A stretch of DNA of 64,000 nt, taken from positions 1-64,000 of the forward strand of contig NZ_JANIBM010000003.1 of NCBI RefSeq assembly GCF_024505045.1. The letters are read 5' to 3'. The notes below the pieces were generated by a model that saw nothing but the letters and a program-made list of their open reading frames with translations, made no database searches and was not told the DNA's origin. This DNA comes from Methylomonas aurea (GTDB lineage: Bacteria > Pseudomonadota > Gammaproteobacteria > Methylococcales > Methylomonadaceae). Made by a program: the position numbers and the translations under genes. Positions 57,746 to 64,000 of the stretch are shown in pieces (within the stretch, counting starts at the first letter, position 1; each line of letters starts with the position of its first letter).

Positions 57746-58588
57746 ATGAAAACAACGACACGTATTTTTACCGCATTGGCTCTGGGCCTGGGCTTTGCCA
57801 CGGTCCAAGCCGAGCAACCGGCGTTGAAAGTCTGCACCGCCGAAAACGAAATGCCTTATGCCAACCAAGCCGGCGAGGGCTTCGAGAACAAGCTGGCGCA
57901 CTACGTAGCCGAGCAAATGGGCCGCAAGCTGGAAACGGTGACCTGGACCGACCCGCGTTACTTCATCCGCGACTACCTGGACAAGGGTTTGTGCGACGTG
58001 GTGATGGGTGTCGATGCCGGCGATCCGCGTCTGCTGACCACGGCGCCGTATTACCGCTCCGGTTACGTCTTTATCAGCCGCGAGCAGGATGCGCTGGATC
58101 TGCAGAACTGGGACAGTCCGGCCTTGAAACAAGCCAAACGCATCGCTTTCGCGCCGGGTACGCCGGCCGAGACCATGTTGCGGGCCATCGGTCGTTACAA
58201 CGACATGTTCAATTACCAGCAGGAACTGGCCGGCTTCAAGTCCAAGCGTAACCAGTACGTCAAATACGACAACGACAAACTGGTCAACGAAGTCGCATCC
58301 GGCAAAGCCGAAATCGCGATTTTGTGGGGACCGGCGGCAGCGCGTTACGTGAAGGCTGCGTCGACACCGCTGACCATGACGCTGATCCCGGATAACGCCA
58401 AGCGTGCCGACGGCGAAAAAGTCGGTTTCCACTACAGCACCGCAATTGGCGTGCGCAAAGGCGATACCGCGTTGCTGGAGCAATTGAACAAAATCGTGCG
58501 CGAGAAACAGGACGACATCGAGGAACTGCTGGAAGCGGAGGGTATTCCGCTGCTGGAGGAACCCGCCAGCGCCTTGTCCATGAACTAA
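57746..58588 (+). CDS. mxaJ: Methanol oxidation protein MxaJ
   Basis: Protein of 280 residues with signal peptide (MKTTTRIFTALALGLGFATVQA) and the fold of solute-binding proteins (LKVCTAENEMPYANQAGEGF, TWTDPRYFIRDYLDKGLCDV, AEIAILWGPAAARYV). MxaJ is a periplasmic factor needed for active methanol dehydrogenase, thought to help assemble MxaF and MxaI. It lies directly after mxaF, separated by a palindromic repeat, and 13 bp before mxaG. Confidence 0.95.
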   Translation: MKTTTRIFTALALGLGFATVQAEQPALKVCTAENEMPYANQAGEGFENKLAHYVAEQMGRKLETVTWTDPRYFIRDYLDKGLCDVVMGVDAGDPRLLTTAPYYRSGYVFISREQDALDLQNWDSPALKQAKRIAFAPGTPAETMLRAIGRYNDMFNYQQELAGFKSKRNQYVKYDNDKLVNEVASGKAEIAILWGPAAARYVKAASTPLTMTLIPDNAKRADGEKVGFHYSTAIGVRKGDTALLEQLNKIVREKQDDIEELLEAEGIPLLEEPASALSMN

Positions 58589-58601
58589 CAGGAATCATTT
58601 A

Positions 58602-59078
58602 ATGAAATTGAAGACATTTTTCAACGGTGTAGCGCTGACACTGTCGCTGGCAACGGTGTCCGCCGTTCAGGCCGACATCACCTTACGCCATGCCTTGACC
58701 GGCGAAACGCTGGATTTGAGTTTCGCCAAGAAAGGCGGCAATACCGACAAATTCAAGCAATTCATGCAAACCGGCAAAAACCCTTACAACGGCGACGCCG
58801 AAGCCGCCAAGAAGGGCGAGAGCCTGTACATGACCGGCTGCTCCGGCTGCCACGGCCACGAGGCCGAAGGCAAACTGGGCCCCGGTCTGGCCGACGACTA
58901 CTGGACCTATCCGCGCGGTCTTACCGATCAGGGTTTGTTCGAAATCCTGTTCGGCGGCGCCAACGGCATGATGGGCCCGCAATACGTCAACTTCAGCACC
59001 GACGACATGCTGCACATCATGGCGTTCTTGCGCAGCATTTATAAGGGCGATCCGAAGAAGGCGGAGTGGTTGAAATAA
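58602..59078 (+). CDS. mxaG: Cytochrome cL, electron acceptor of methanol dehydrogenase
   Basis: Protein of 158 residues with signal peptide (ending AVQA) and one haem c site, Cys80-Ser-Gly-Cys83-His84 (YMTGCSGCHGHEAEG). The segment DDYWTYPRGLTDQGLFEILF and MGPQYVNFSTDDMLHIMAFL are typical of MxaG. It takes electrons from MxaF and passes them to cytochrome cH in the periplasm. It lies 13 bp after mxaJ; the next gene mxaI is 185 bp away across a repeat. Confidence 0.96.
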   Translation: MKLKTFFNGVALTLSLATVSAVQADITLRHALTGETLDLSFAKKGGNTDKFKQFMQTGKNPYNGDAEAAKKGESLYMTGCSGCHGHEAEGKLGPGLADDYWTYPRGLTDQGLFEILFGGANGMMGPQYVNFSTDDMLHIMAFLRSIYKGDPKKAEWLK

Positions 59079-59131
59079 ACGCTTGCACCCCCGGCCCCTC
59101 TTCCAGAGAAGGCTGCCGTAAAAAACAAAAT

Positions 59132-59203
59132 GTAGGTTGGGTTAGCGTAGCGTAACCCAACAAAATAAAAATGTTGGGCTTCATTGTGTTCAACCCGACC
59201 TAC
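59132..59203. repeat. Palindromic repeat between mxaG and mxaI
   Basis: A 72-bp relative of the 57648 element, beginning GTAGGTTGGGTTAGCG and ending TTCAACCCGACCTAC, with palindromic halves and complementary ends, followed by TTTTT. It could act as a hairpin with partial terminator character. Confidence 0.82.
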
Positions 59204-59263
59204 TTTTTGCGACACGCCCAGAGAGGGTAAGGGGAAATCCAATTCATTTATTAGGAGATCAAC

Positions 59264-59545
59264 ATGAACAAATTAGTACTGTTAGGTGCGGTATTGCTGG
59301 CCCTGGGGCTGTCCGGCACGGCGAAAGCCTATGACGGCACCAAATGCAAAGAAGCCGGCAACTGCTGGGAACCGAAACCGGGTTATCCGGCGCAAGTGGC
59401 CGGCAGCAAATACGATCCGAAACACGATCCGAACGAGTTGAACAAACAAGCGCAGTCGATCAAGGAAATGGAAGCGCGTAACGCCAAACGCACGGAAGTC
59501 CTGGCGAAAACCGGCAAGTTCGTTTACGACGTGGAAGGCAAATAA
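59264..59545 (+). CDS. mxaI: Methanol dehydrogenase small subunit
   Basis: Protein of 93 residues with signal peptide (MNKLVLLGAVLLALGLSGTAKA) and a short lysine-rich mature chain that wraps around MxaF in the alpha2-beta2 enzyme. Conserved features: YDGTKCKEAGNCWEPKPGYP with the disulfide cysteines, and SKYDPKHDPNELNKQ. TTAGGAGA precedes the start codon. Presence of mxaI confirms a calcium-type methanol dehydrogenase operon. Confidence 0.96.
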   Translation: MNKLVLLGAVLLALGLSGTAKAYDGTKCKEAGNCWEPKPGYPAQVAGSKYDPKHDPNELNKQAQSIKEMEARNAKRTEVLAKTGKFVYDVEGK

Positions 59546-59679
59546 CGCGGACCACGATTTACAGAACCCTTAGGAAGCCGCCAGGGAAGGCGGGGCCTAA
59601 TTTCCACGAATCTCGGCCATTTACCTGTTAGCCCGCTTACTGCTGTTCGGTTTGAGCCAATGCCGTTAACTTAAGGATG

Positions 59680-59739
59680 GTAGGAGCGGGCCACGCCCGC
59701 GATCAAACGGCTTCGGTCGCAGGCATGGCCTGCTCCTAC
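59680..59739. repeat. REP-like palindrome after mxaI
   Basis: GTAGGAGCGGGCCACGCCCGC at the left and GCATGGCCTGCTCCTAC at the right form an inverted repeat of the GTAGGAGC type common in gammaproteobacteria. It lies in the 309-bp gap between mxaI and mxaR. Confidence 0.8.
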
Positions 59740-59816
59740 AGGATGTGAACCAGCCGATAGGCGTTCTCGGCAACGGACTGTGCGGTAAACGCATCCCAAC
59801 AGGATAAAACCACTCT

Positions 59817-59848
59817 GCTCCGGCAAAGTAATGCACCGGAGCTTTTTT
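59817..59848 (+). terminator. Intrinsic terminator immediately before mxaR
   Basis: GCTCCGG (59817-59823) and CCGGAGC (59836-59842) form a perfect 7-bp stem with a 12-nt loop, followed by six T residues (59843-59848). It ends six bases before the mxaR start codon, leaving no room for a normal ribosome site. It may separate the highly expressed mxaFJGI from weakly expressed accessory genes. Confidence 0.82.
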
Positions 59849-59854
59849 ACGAAT

Positions 59855-60874
59855 ATGAATTCAGAACATCAATTCAGCGACGGGTGCGAACGGGCCCTGA
59901 ATTTCGAACGGCACATCAACCGCATCGTGATCGGCCAGCAGGCCGCGGTGCGCAATCTGACCATCGCGGTGTTCGCCCGCGGCCACGTATTATTGGAAGG
60001 CCAGGTCGGCGTCGGCAAGACCACCTTGCTGCGTACCGTCGCTCAGGGCTTGGGCGGCCGTTACCAACGCATCGAGGGCACGATAGATCTGATGCCGTCG
60101 GATTTGGTGTATTACACCTATCTCGACCAGGACGGCCGGCCGCGGGTCGATCCGGGGCCGCTATTGAAACAGGGCGAGGAACTGGCGGTATTTTTCTTCA
60201 ACGAAATCAATCGCGCCCGGCCGCAAGTGCATTCGCTGCTGCTGCGGGTGATGGCCGAGCGCGCCGTCGGCGCCTTCAACCGCGAATACCGGATGCCGCA
60301 CATGCTGGTATTCGCCGACCGCAACCGGGTCGAACGCGAGGAAACCTTCGAATTGCCGGCCGCGGCCCGCGACCGTTTTCTGATGGAAATCAACATCGCC
60401 GCGCCCGATGACGACGCGGTACTGGATCAGTTGATGTTCGACCCGCGGTTCCACGATGTCGATGCCTTGATCGAGGCGATGCCGGAGTCCGCGATCGGTT
60501 ACCAAAACCTGAATGCGCTGGGCGCAGCGATTCAACAGCGGGTGCAGGCCGCGCCGGCACTGCACAAATACGCGCTGGAGCTGTGGCAGGCGACCGCTCA
60601 GCCGCAGAGTTACGGCATTAGCGTCAGCGACGTCGACATCGGCCAATTGCTGCAATCCGGCGCCAGCCCGCGCGGCATGAGCTATCTGATTCGTGCGGCC
60701 AAGGTCAGGGCCTGGCTGGAAGGCCGCGATAGCTTGTGGCCGGAGGACTTGCAGGCCGTGTATGCGCCGACCATGAGCCATCGCCTGTTTTTAAACCCGA
60801 TTTACGCCTATCGCCGGGAGGTTTTGCTTCCGGAACTGGTCAACCAAATCTTGCAACGCATCGCCGCTCCCTAA
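59855..60874 (+). CDS. mxaR: MoxR-type AAA+ ATPase MxaR
   Basis: Protein of 339 residues of the MoxR family of AAA+ chaperone-like ATPases. Walker A is GQVGVGKTTLL (about residue 50), Walker B FFFNEINRARPQ, and the sensor/arginine finger region ELPAAARDRFLMEI. MoxR proteins act with DUF58 and VWA partners (here MxaS and MxaC) to insert metal or mature the dehydrogenase. The ATG at 59855 gives the family start MNSEHQF; an ATG at 59831 lies in the terminator loop. No ribosome site is visible because the terminator T run is directly upstream. Confidence 0.93.
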   Translation: MNSEHQFSDGCERALNFERHINRIVIGQQAAVRNLTIAVFARGHVLLEGQVGVGKTTLLRTVAQGLGGRYQRIEGTIDLMPSDLVYYTYLDQDGRPRVDPGPLLKQGEELAVFFFNEINRARPQVHSLLLRVMAERAVGAFNREYRMPHMLVFADRNRVEREETFELPAAARDRFLMEINIAAPDDDAVLDQLMFDPRFHDVDALIEAMPESAIGYQNLNALGAAIQQRVQAAPALHKYALELWQATAQPQSYGISVSDVDIGQLLQSGASPRGMSYLIRAAKVRAWLEGRDSLWPEDLQAVYAPTMSHRLFLNPIYAYRREVLLPELVNQILQRIAAP

Positions 60875-60878
60875 GCTT

Positions 60879-61505
60879 ATGGATTGGAAACGATTTTTAC
60901 CCGCGCTGGTCCCGCACGCCGGGCTCGGCCATTTGCTGGAAACCTATTTGACCTGGTCCGGCGTCGGCATCATCAGTTCCTTGATTGCCAGCATGCTGGA
61001 CGCCTATTCCGACATTCCGTACGCCGCTTACTACACCAGCGCGCTGAACGACGCGGTCGGCTTCAAGTTCTGGATTTTGTTGTCGGTGATCGGCATTTTG
61101 CTGTTTTGCGTCAGCGTGCCGGTGCTGTACTTGTCCTTGCGCTTGCCGCAACTGGCCGGATTTTCGGCGCGCTTGCGCCGCTTTACCTATACCTTCTTCC
61201 TGGTCGCGTTCGACGAAGGGGCGTTGATGATCGGCATTTTGACCGCCAACTTTTTCGATACCAACGAACGCATCTCGCTGTTGGCCAATAAGTCGTTCCT
61301 GTTCAGCGACGTCGGCTTCTTCACCATCGTCGCGCTGTTGCTATTGGACTCGCTGCTGTGGCTGTTGGGCGAGGCGATTTACAGCCGCAATCAGCGCGGT
61401 TACTCCGGCGTGGTGGAGCTGCTGGTAAATGCGCCGTTGAAATATGCCTTGCCGGGTTATTTGCTGGTGACCGGGCTGGTGGTGCAGGTCGTCGTCACCC
61501 AATAG
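60879..61505 (+). CDS. Membrane protein within the mxa accessory operon
   Basis: Protein of 208 residues with about five membrane helices (VGIISSLIASMLDA, FWILLSVIGILLFCVSVPVL, FFTIVALLLLDSLLWLLG). It starts 4 bp after mxaR and ends 20 bp before mxaS, so it belongs to the operon. Classical mxa descriptions place mxaS directly after mxaR; this gene is an addition whose function I do not recognise. Its position suggests a membrane anchor or partner for the MxaR/MxaS/MxaC complex. Confidence 0.8.
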   Translation: MDWKRFLPALVPHAGLGHLLETYLTWSGVGIISSLIASMLDAYSDIPYAAYYTSALNDAVGFKFWILLSVIGILLFCVSVPVLYLSLRLPQLAGFSARLRRFTYTFFLVAFDEGALMIGILTANFFDTNERISLLANKSFLFSDVGFFTIVALLLLDSLLWLLGEAIYSRNQRGYSGVVELLVNAPLKYALPGYLLVTGLVVQVVVTQ

Positions 61506-61525
61506 CCGCACCTCATTCCGTCAGC

Positions 61526-62401
61526 ATGTCTCCGGCTAACCGTGCCATGGCCTCTCGTATCGAACCTTTCTGCTATCGCTTGCCCAGACCGGCCGTCGAG
61601 GTTTACCCCGGCGCCCATCCCGGCCAGATGGTCGGCAACGGCCAATTATTCAAACGCCACGAGGCGCTACTGGCCCGGCCCGATCCGCGCCGGCTGGATT
61701 TGCGCGCCAGTCTGCTCGATCCGTTCGGCCAATACCGGGTCAAGGCCTACCAGGAACATGACCGGGTCGAGGTCATGGTGCTGGCGGACCTGTCGGCGTC
61801 CCTGGCTTACAGCGGAGTTTTCGATAAACGCCAAGTCATGCTCGACCTGATTCGTGCTATCGCCGAATCGGCTTTGGCTTGCGGCGATCGGATCGGTTTT
61901 GCCGGTTTCGGCGCCGGCGAGAAGCCGTTGTTGTATGCGCCGCCCGGCGGCGATCTGAGTTGGTTATCGTCCTTGAACGGCGTACTCGAACAACTGCCGC
62001 AGCAACGCGGCTGCCATGGCTTGTGGCAGGCCGACGCTTATCTGCCGCGGCGGCGGGCCTTGTTGTTTTTGCTCGGCGACGGCCATTGGCCGACCGCGCA
62101 ATTGCCCGCTTTATTGGCGAGCGTAGGCCGCCATGAACTGGTGCCGTTGTTGATCTGGGACGCCGCCGAATACCGCGCCTTGCCGGATTGGGGGTTGCTG
62201 GCGCTGCAGGATCCGGAAAGCGGTCGCCGCCGGCGATTGTGGCTGCGGCCGTCCCTGAAACGGCGCATCGAGCTAGCCTACAGCCGGCGCCGGTGCCTGT
62301 TGCAGCGCTTGTTTCGCGCCGCCGGCAGCGAACCGCTATTTATCGAACAGGGTTACCGGGTCGAACAATTCAATCGCTATTTCCTGGAGCGGGCAGCGTG
62401 A
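61526..62401 (+). CDS. mxaS: DUF58 protein MxaS
   Basis: Protein of 291 residues (284 if the ATG at 61547 is used) with the DUF58/VWA-like core: DRVEVMVLADLSASLAYSGV with the MIDAS-like DLSAS, and ALLFLLGDGHWPTAQLPALL. MxaS works with MxaR, MxaA, MxaC, MxaK and MxaL in calcium insertion or maturation of methanol dehydrogenase. The long alternative frame from 61358 overlaps the previous gene and is not preferred. Its stop overlaps the GTG of mxaA. Confidence 0.9.
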   Translation: MSPANRAMASRIEPFCYRLPRPAVEVYPGAHPGQMVGNGQLFKRHEALLARPDPRRLDLRASLLDPFGQYRVKAYQEHDRVEVMVLADLSASLAYSGVFDKRQVMLDLIRAIAESALACGDRIGFAGFGAGEKPLLYAPPGGDLSWLSSLNGVLEQLPQQRGCHGLWQADAYLPRRRALLFLLGDGHWPTAQLPALLASVGRHELVPLLIWDAAEYRALPDWGLLALQDPESGRRRRLWLRPSLKRRIELAYSRRRCLLQRLFRAAGSEPLFIEQGYRVEQFNRYFLERAA

Positions 62402-63312
62402 AGCGGCGCCGATACCTAGTCAAAGTCTCGCGTTTGGCGGCGTTGGCGAGCGCGGCAACGTTGGCGGCGGCATGTGCCGGCGGCCCGAGTCGGCCGGTCG
62501 AGGCCTTCAATCTGGAAACGCCGCGGCCGTTCGGTTATCAGATCGGCGATACCGTGCCGATGCGGATTCTGGTGCAGACCCGGCCCGGCGTGCAACTGCA
62601 GGCGGCCAGCCTGCCCAAACCCGGCCCGCTGAACCGCTGGTTGAATCTGCGCCGGATCGAACTGGTCGAGGCCGGCGCCGACGCGTACCGGATCGACCTG
62701 GAATACCAGGTGTTTTATGCGCCGCTGGAAGTGAAAGCCCTGACCATTCCCGGCTTTGCCTTGCGCTTCAGCCAATACGGCCAAACCGTCGAGGAAAGCG
62801 TGCCGCCGTGGCAGTTCACGCTGGCGCCGTTGCGGGAATTGATCGCCCGGCAGGATGTCGACGGCGAATATTTACGGCCGGATCAACCGCCGGCCTTGTT
62901 GTCGACCGCTGGCGTGCGCACCAATCTGGCATTGGCGCTGATGGCCGCGGCGGTGTTGGGCTTGAAGCTGGCGCGGCAGTACGGTTATCTGCCCTGGTTT
63001 GCCCGGCGCAGTCCGTTCAAAACCGCCGAAAAGCGTTTGCGTCGCTTGGCGCCGGCCGAATTGGCTGCCGGACTGGCGGCGTTGCACAGCGCGTTTAATG
63101 CGACTTACGGTGCACCGGTATTCGGTCATCGTTTGCCGGACTTTTTGCGGGCGCATCCCGAATTCGGCCAAATCCAATCCGAACTGGTCTGGTTTTTCGA
63201 TTACTCCAACCGGTTTTTCTTTGCCGTGCAGCCGGACTTGGCGAGCGCCGATTGCGAACGCCTGCAAAAACTGTGCGGCTGGTGCCGGGCCATAGAGCGG
63301 GGCAGCCGGTGA
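62398..63312 (+). CDS. mxaA: Methanol dehydrogenase calcium-insertion protein MxaA
   Basis: Protein of 304 residues with a signal or lipoprotein signal (ALASAATLAAACAGG) and one later membrane helix (LALALMAAAVLGLKLARQYG). The N-terminal half is periplasmic (FGYQIGDTVPMRILVQTRPG), the C-terminal half cytoplasmic and helical, as in MxaA. MxaA is needed for calcium insertion into MxaF in Methylobacterium. The GTG at 62398 overlaps the mxaS stop (GTGA), so translation is coupled; the same arrangement joins it to mxaC. Confidence 0.9.
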   Translation: MKRRRYLVKVSRLAALASAATLAAACAGGPSRPVEAFNLETPRPFGYQIGDTVPMRILVQTRPGVQLQAASLPKPGPLNRWLNLRRIELVEAGADAYRIDLEYQVFYAPLEVKALTIPGFALRFSQYGQTVEESVPPWQFTLAPLRELIARQDVDGEYLRPDQPPALLSTAGVRTNLALALMAAAVLGLKLARQYGYLPWFARRSPFKTAEKRLRRLAPAELAAGLAALHSAFNATYGAPVFGHRLPDFLRAHPEFGQIQSELVWFFDYSNRFFFAVQPDLASADCERLQKLCGWCRAIERGSR

Positions 63313-64000
63313 ATCTGGCCGTCGAACAACCCTGGCTACTGGCCGGCCTGCTGTTCTGCGCGTTGCCCCTGCTGCGCTACGGCCAGCGCGTGGCCGGCCA
63401 TCCGGCGTTGGACTTGATACCGGCGGACGGGCTATCGCTGGCGGTCGACGCCGCCATCCGGCTGCTGGGTGCGTTGGCCTTGGCGGGGCTGGTACTGGGG
63501 ATGGCCGGGATTTATCGCACCGAACAGCAGGTCGAGCGCATCGGCCACGGCGCGCATATCGTGTTGCTGCTGGACCGCAGCAACAGCATGGACCAGACCT
63601 TTGCCGGCACCGCCGCCGAAACCGGCGGCGCCGAGAGCAAGGCCGCCGCCGCCCGGCGTTTGCTGAGCCAATTCGTCGAGCGCCGCGAACACGATTTGAT
63701 CGGCGTCGCTGCTTACAGTACCTCGCCGCTATTCGTCACGCCGCTGACCGAGAACAAGCAGGCCGTAGCCGCCGCCATCGCCGCAACCGCGCGGCCGGCG
63801 CTGGCCTATACCAACGTCAGCAAGGGTTTGGCGCTGGCCTTATCCTACTTCGACCAACGCCCGGCGGTCGGCGCCCGTATCGTTTTGTTGGTGTCGGACG
63901 GCGCCGCGGTGATCGATCCGGACAGCGAAGCCAAGCTCAGAGAATTGTTTCAGCGCCAGCAGGTGCGCTTGTACTGGGTGTTTTTACGCACCGCCAATAG
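63309..64000 (+). CDS. mxaC: VWA-domain protein MxaC, N-terminal part (runs off the window)
   Basis: The first 230 codons of a von Willebrand A protein starting at a GTG that overlaps the mxaA stop. An N-terminal membrane helix (IRLLGALALAGLVLGMAGIY) precedes the VWA domain with the MIDAS motif DRSNSM (Asp89) and VLLVSDGAAVIDPDSEAKL. MxaC acts with MxaA, MxaK and MxaL in calcium insertion. The right edge of the window cuts the gene. Confidence 0.9.
   Translation, partial: MNLAVEQPWLLAGLLFCALPLLRYGQRVAGHPALDLIPADGLSLAVDAAIRLLGALALAGLVLGMAGIYRTEQQVERIGHGAHIVLLLDRSNSMDQTFAGTAAETGGAESKAAAARRLLSQFVERREHDLIGVAAYSTSPLFVTPLTENKQAVAAAIAATARPALAYTNVSKGLALALSYFDQRPAVGARIVLLVSDGAAVIDPDSEAKLRELFQRQQVRLYWVFLRTAN

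Overview
The window looks like chromosome of a gammaproteobacterial (type I) methanotroph of the Methylococcales, probably Methylomonas-like. The main evidence is an mxa methanol dehydrogenase operon at the right end (mxaF, J, G, I, R, a membrane gene, S, A and the start of mxaC). The MxaF sequence carries the calcium-type Asp-Tyr-Ala signature instead of the lanthanide-type Asp-Tyr-Asp. A cytochrome P460 gene, a PEP-CTERM-like exported protein and many short palindromic intergenic repeats fit this assignment. Genus is an inference. I see no phage, insertion sequence, CRISPR array, rRNA or tRNA.

Layout. 1-1673: dxs (partial), ispA and xseB on the minus strand (isoprenoid precursors, exonuclease VII). 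2212-2709: a secreted protein of unknown function behind a near-consensus sigma-54 promoter. 2999-6514: parE, a membrane protein and a CvfB-like S1 protein. 6571-9542: cytochrome P460 and a TonB-dependent receptor. 9854-16566: an RND tripartite efflux operon with a divergent TetR regulator and a palindromic operator. 16584-24069: a very large hybrid kinase, a DctA-type transporter, a small lipoprotein and a POT peptide transporter. 24376-31559: a complete Nit1C cluster (eight genes including nitrilase, radical SAM, GNAT, AIRS-like, glycosyltransferase and flavoprotein), linked in other bacteria to nitrile and cyanide assimilation. It is preceded by a long leader that ends in a perfect terminator hairpin, and followed by a MocR-type gene. 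33248-37110: a DUF3999/DUF2339 pair. 37341-45275: a haem-binding chemoreceptor, a phytase-like exported esterase, a GGDEF-EAL protein and a soluble double-Cache protein. 45632-52516: two tiny genes divergent from a four-gene operon encoding an outer-membrane barrel, a short PstS-like periplasmic protein, a hybrid kinase and a sigma-54 response regulator. 52731-64000: an MxaD-like protein, a VOC protein, a LuxR-type regulator and the mxa operon.

The most original pattern is a possible sigma-54 regulon. Two small unknown genes or gene pairs (2212 and 46096/45844) each have a sigma-54 promoter, and each has copies of the same ATTTCGTA motif about 145-170 bp upstream of the predicted start. The second promoter diverges from the operon that encodes a sigma-54 response regulator with an unknown target. 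Other points of interest are terminator-like hairpins placed directly before three genes (P460, the nit cluster, mxaR), and palindromic repeats that have inserted in frame inside two protein-coding genes (an outer-membrane efflux protein and the Nit1C AIRS-like protein).
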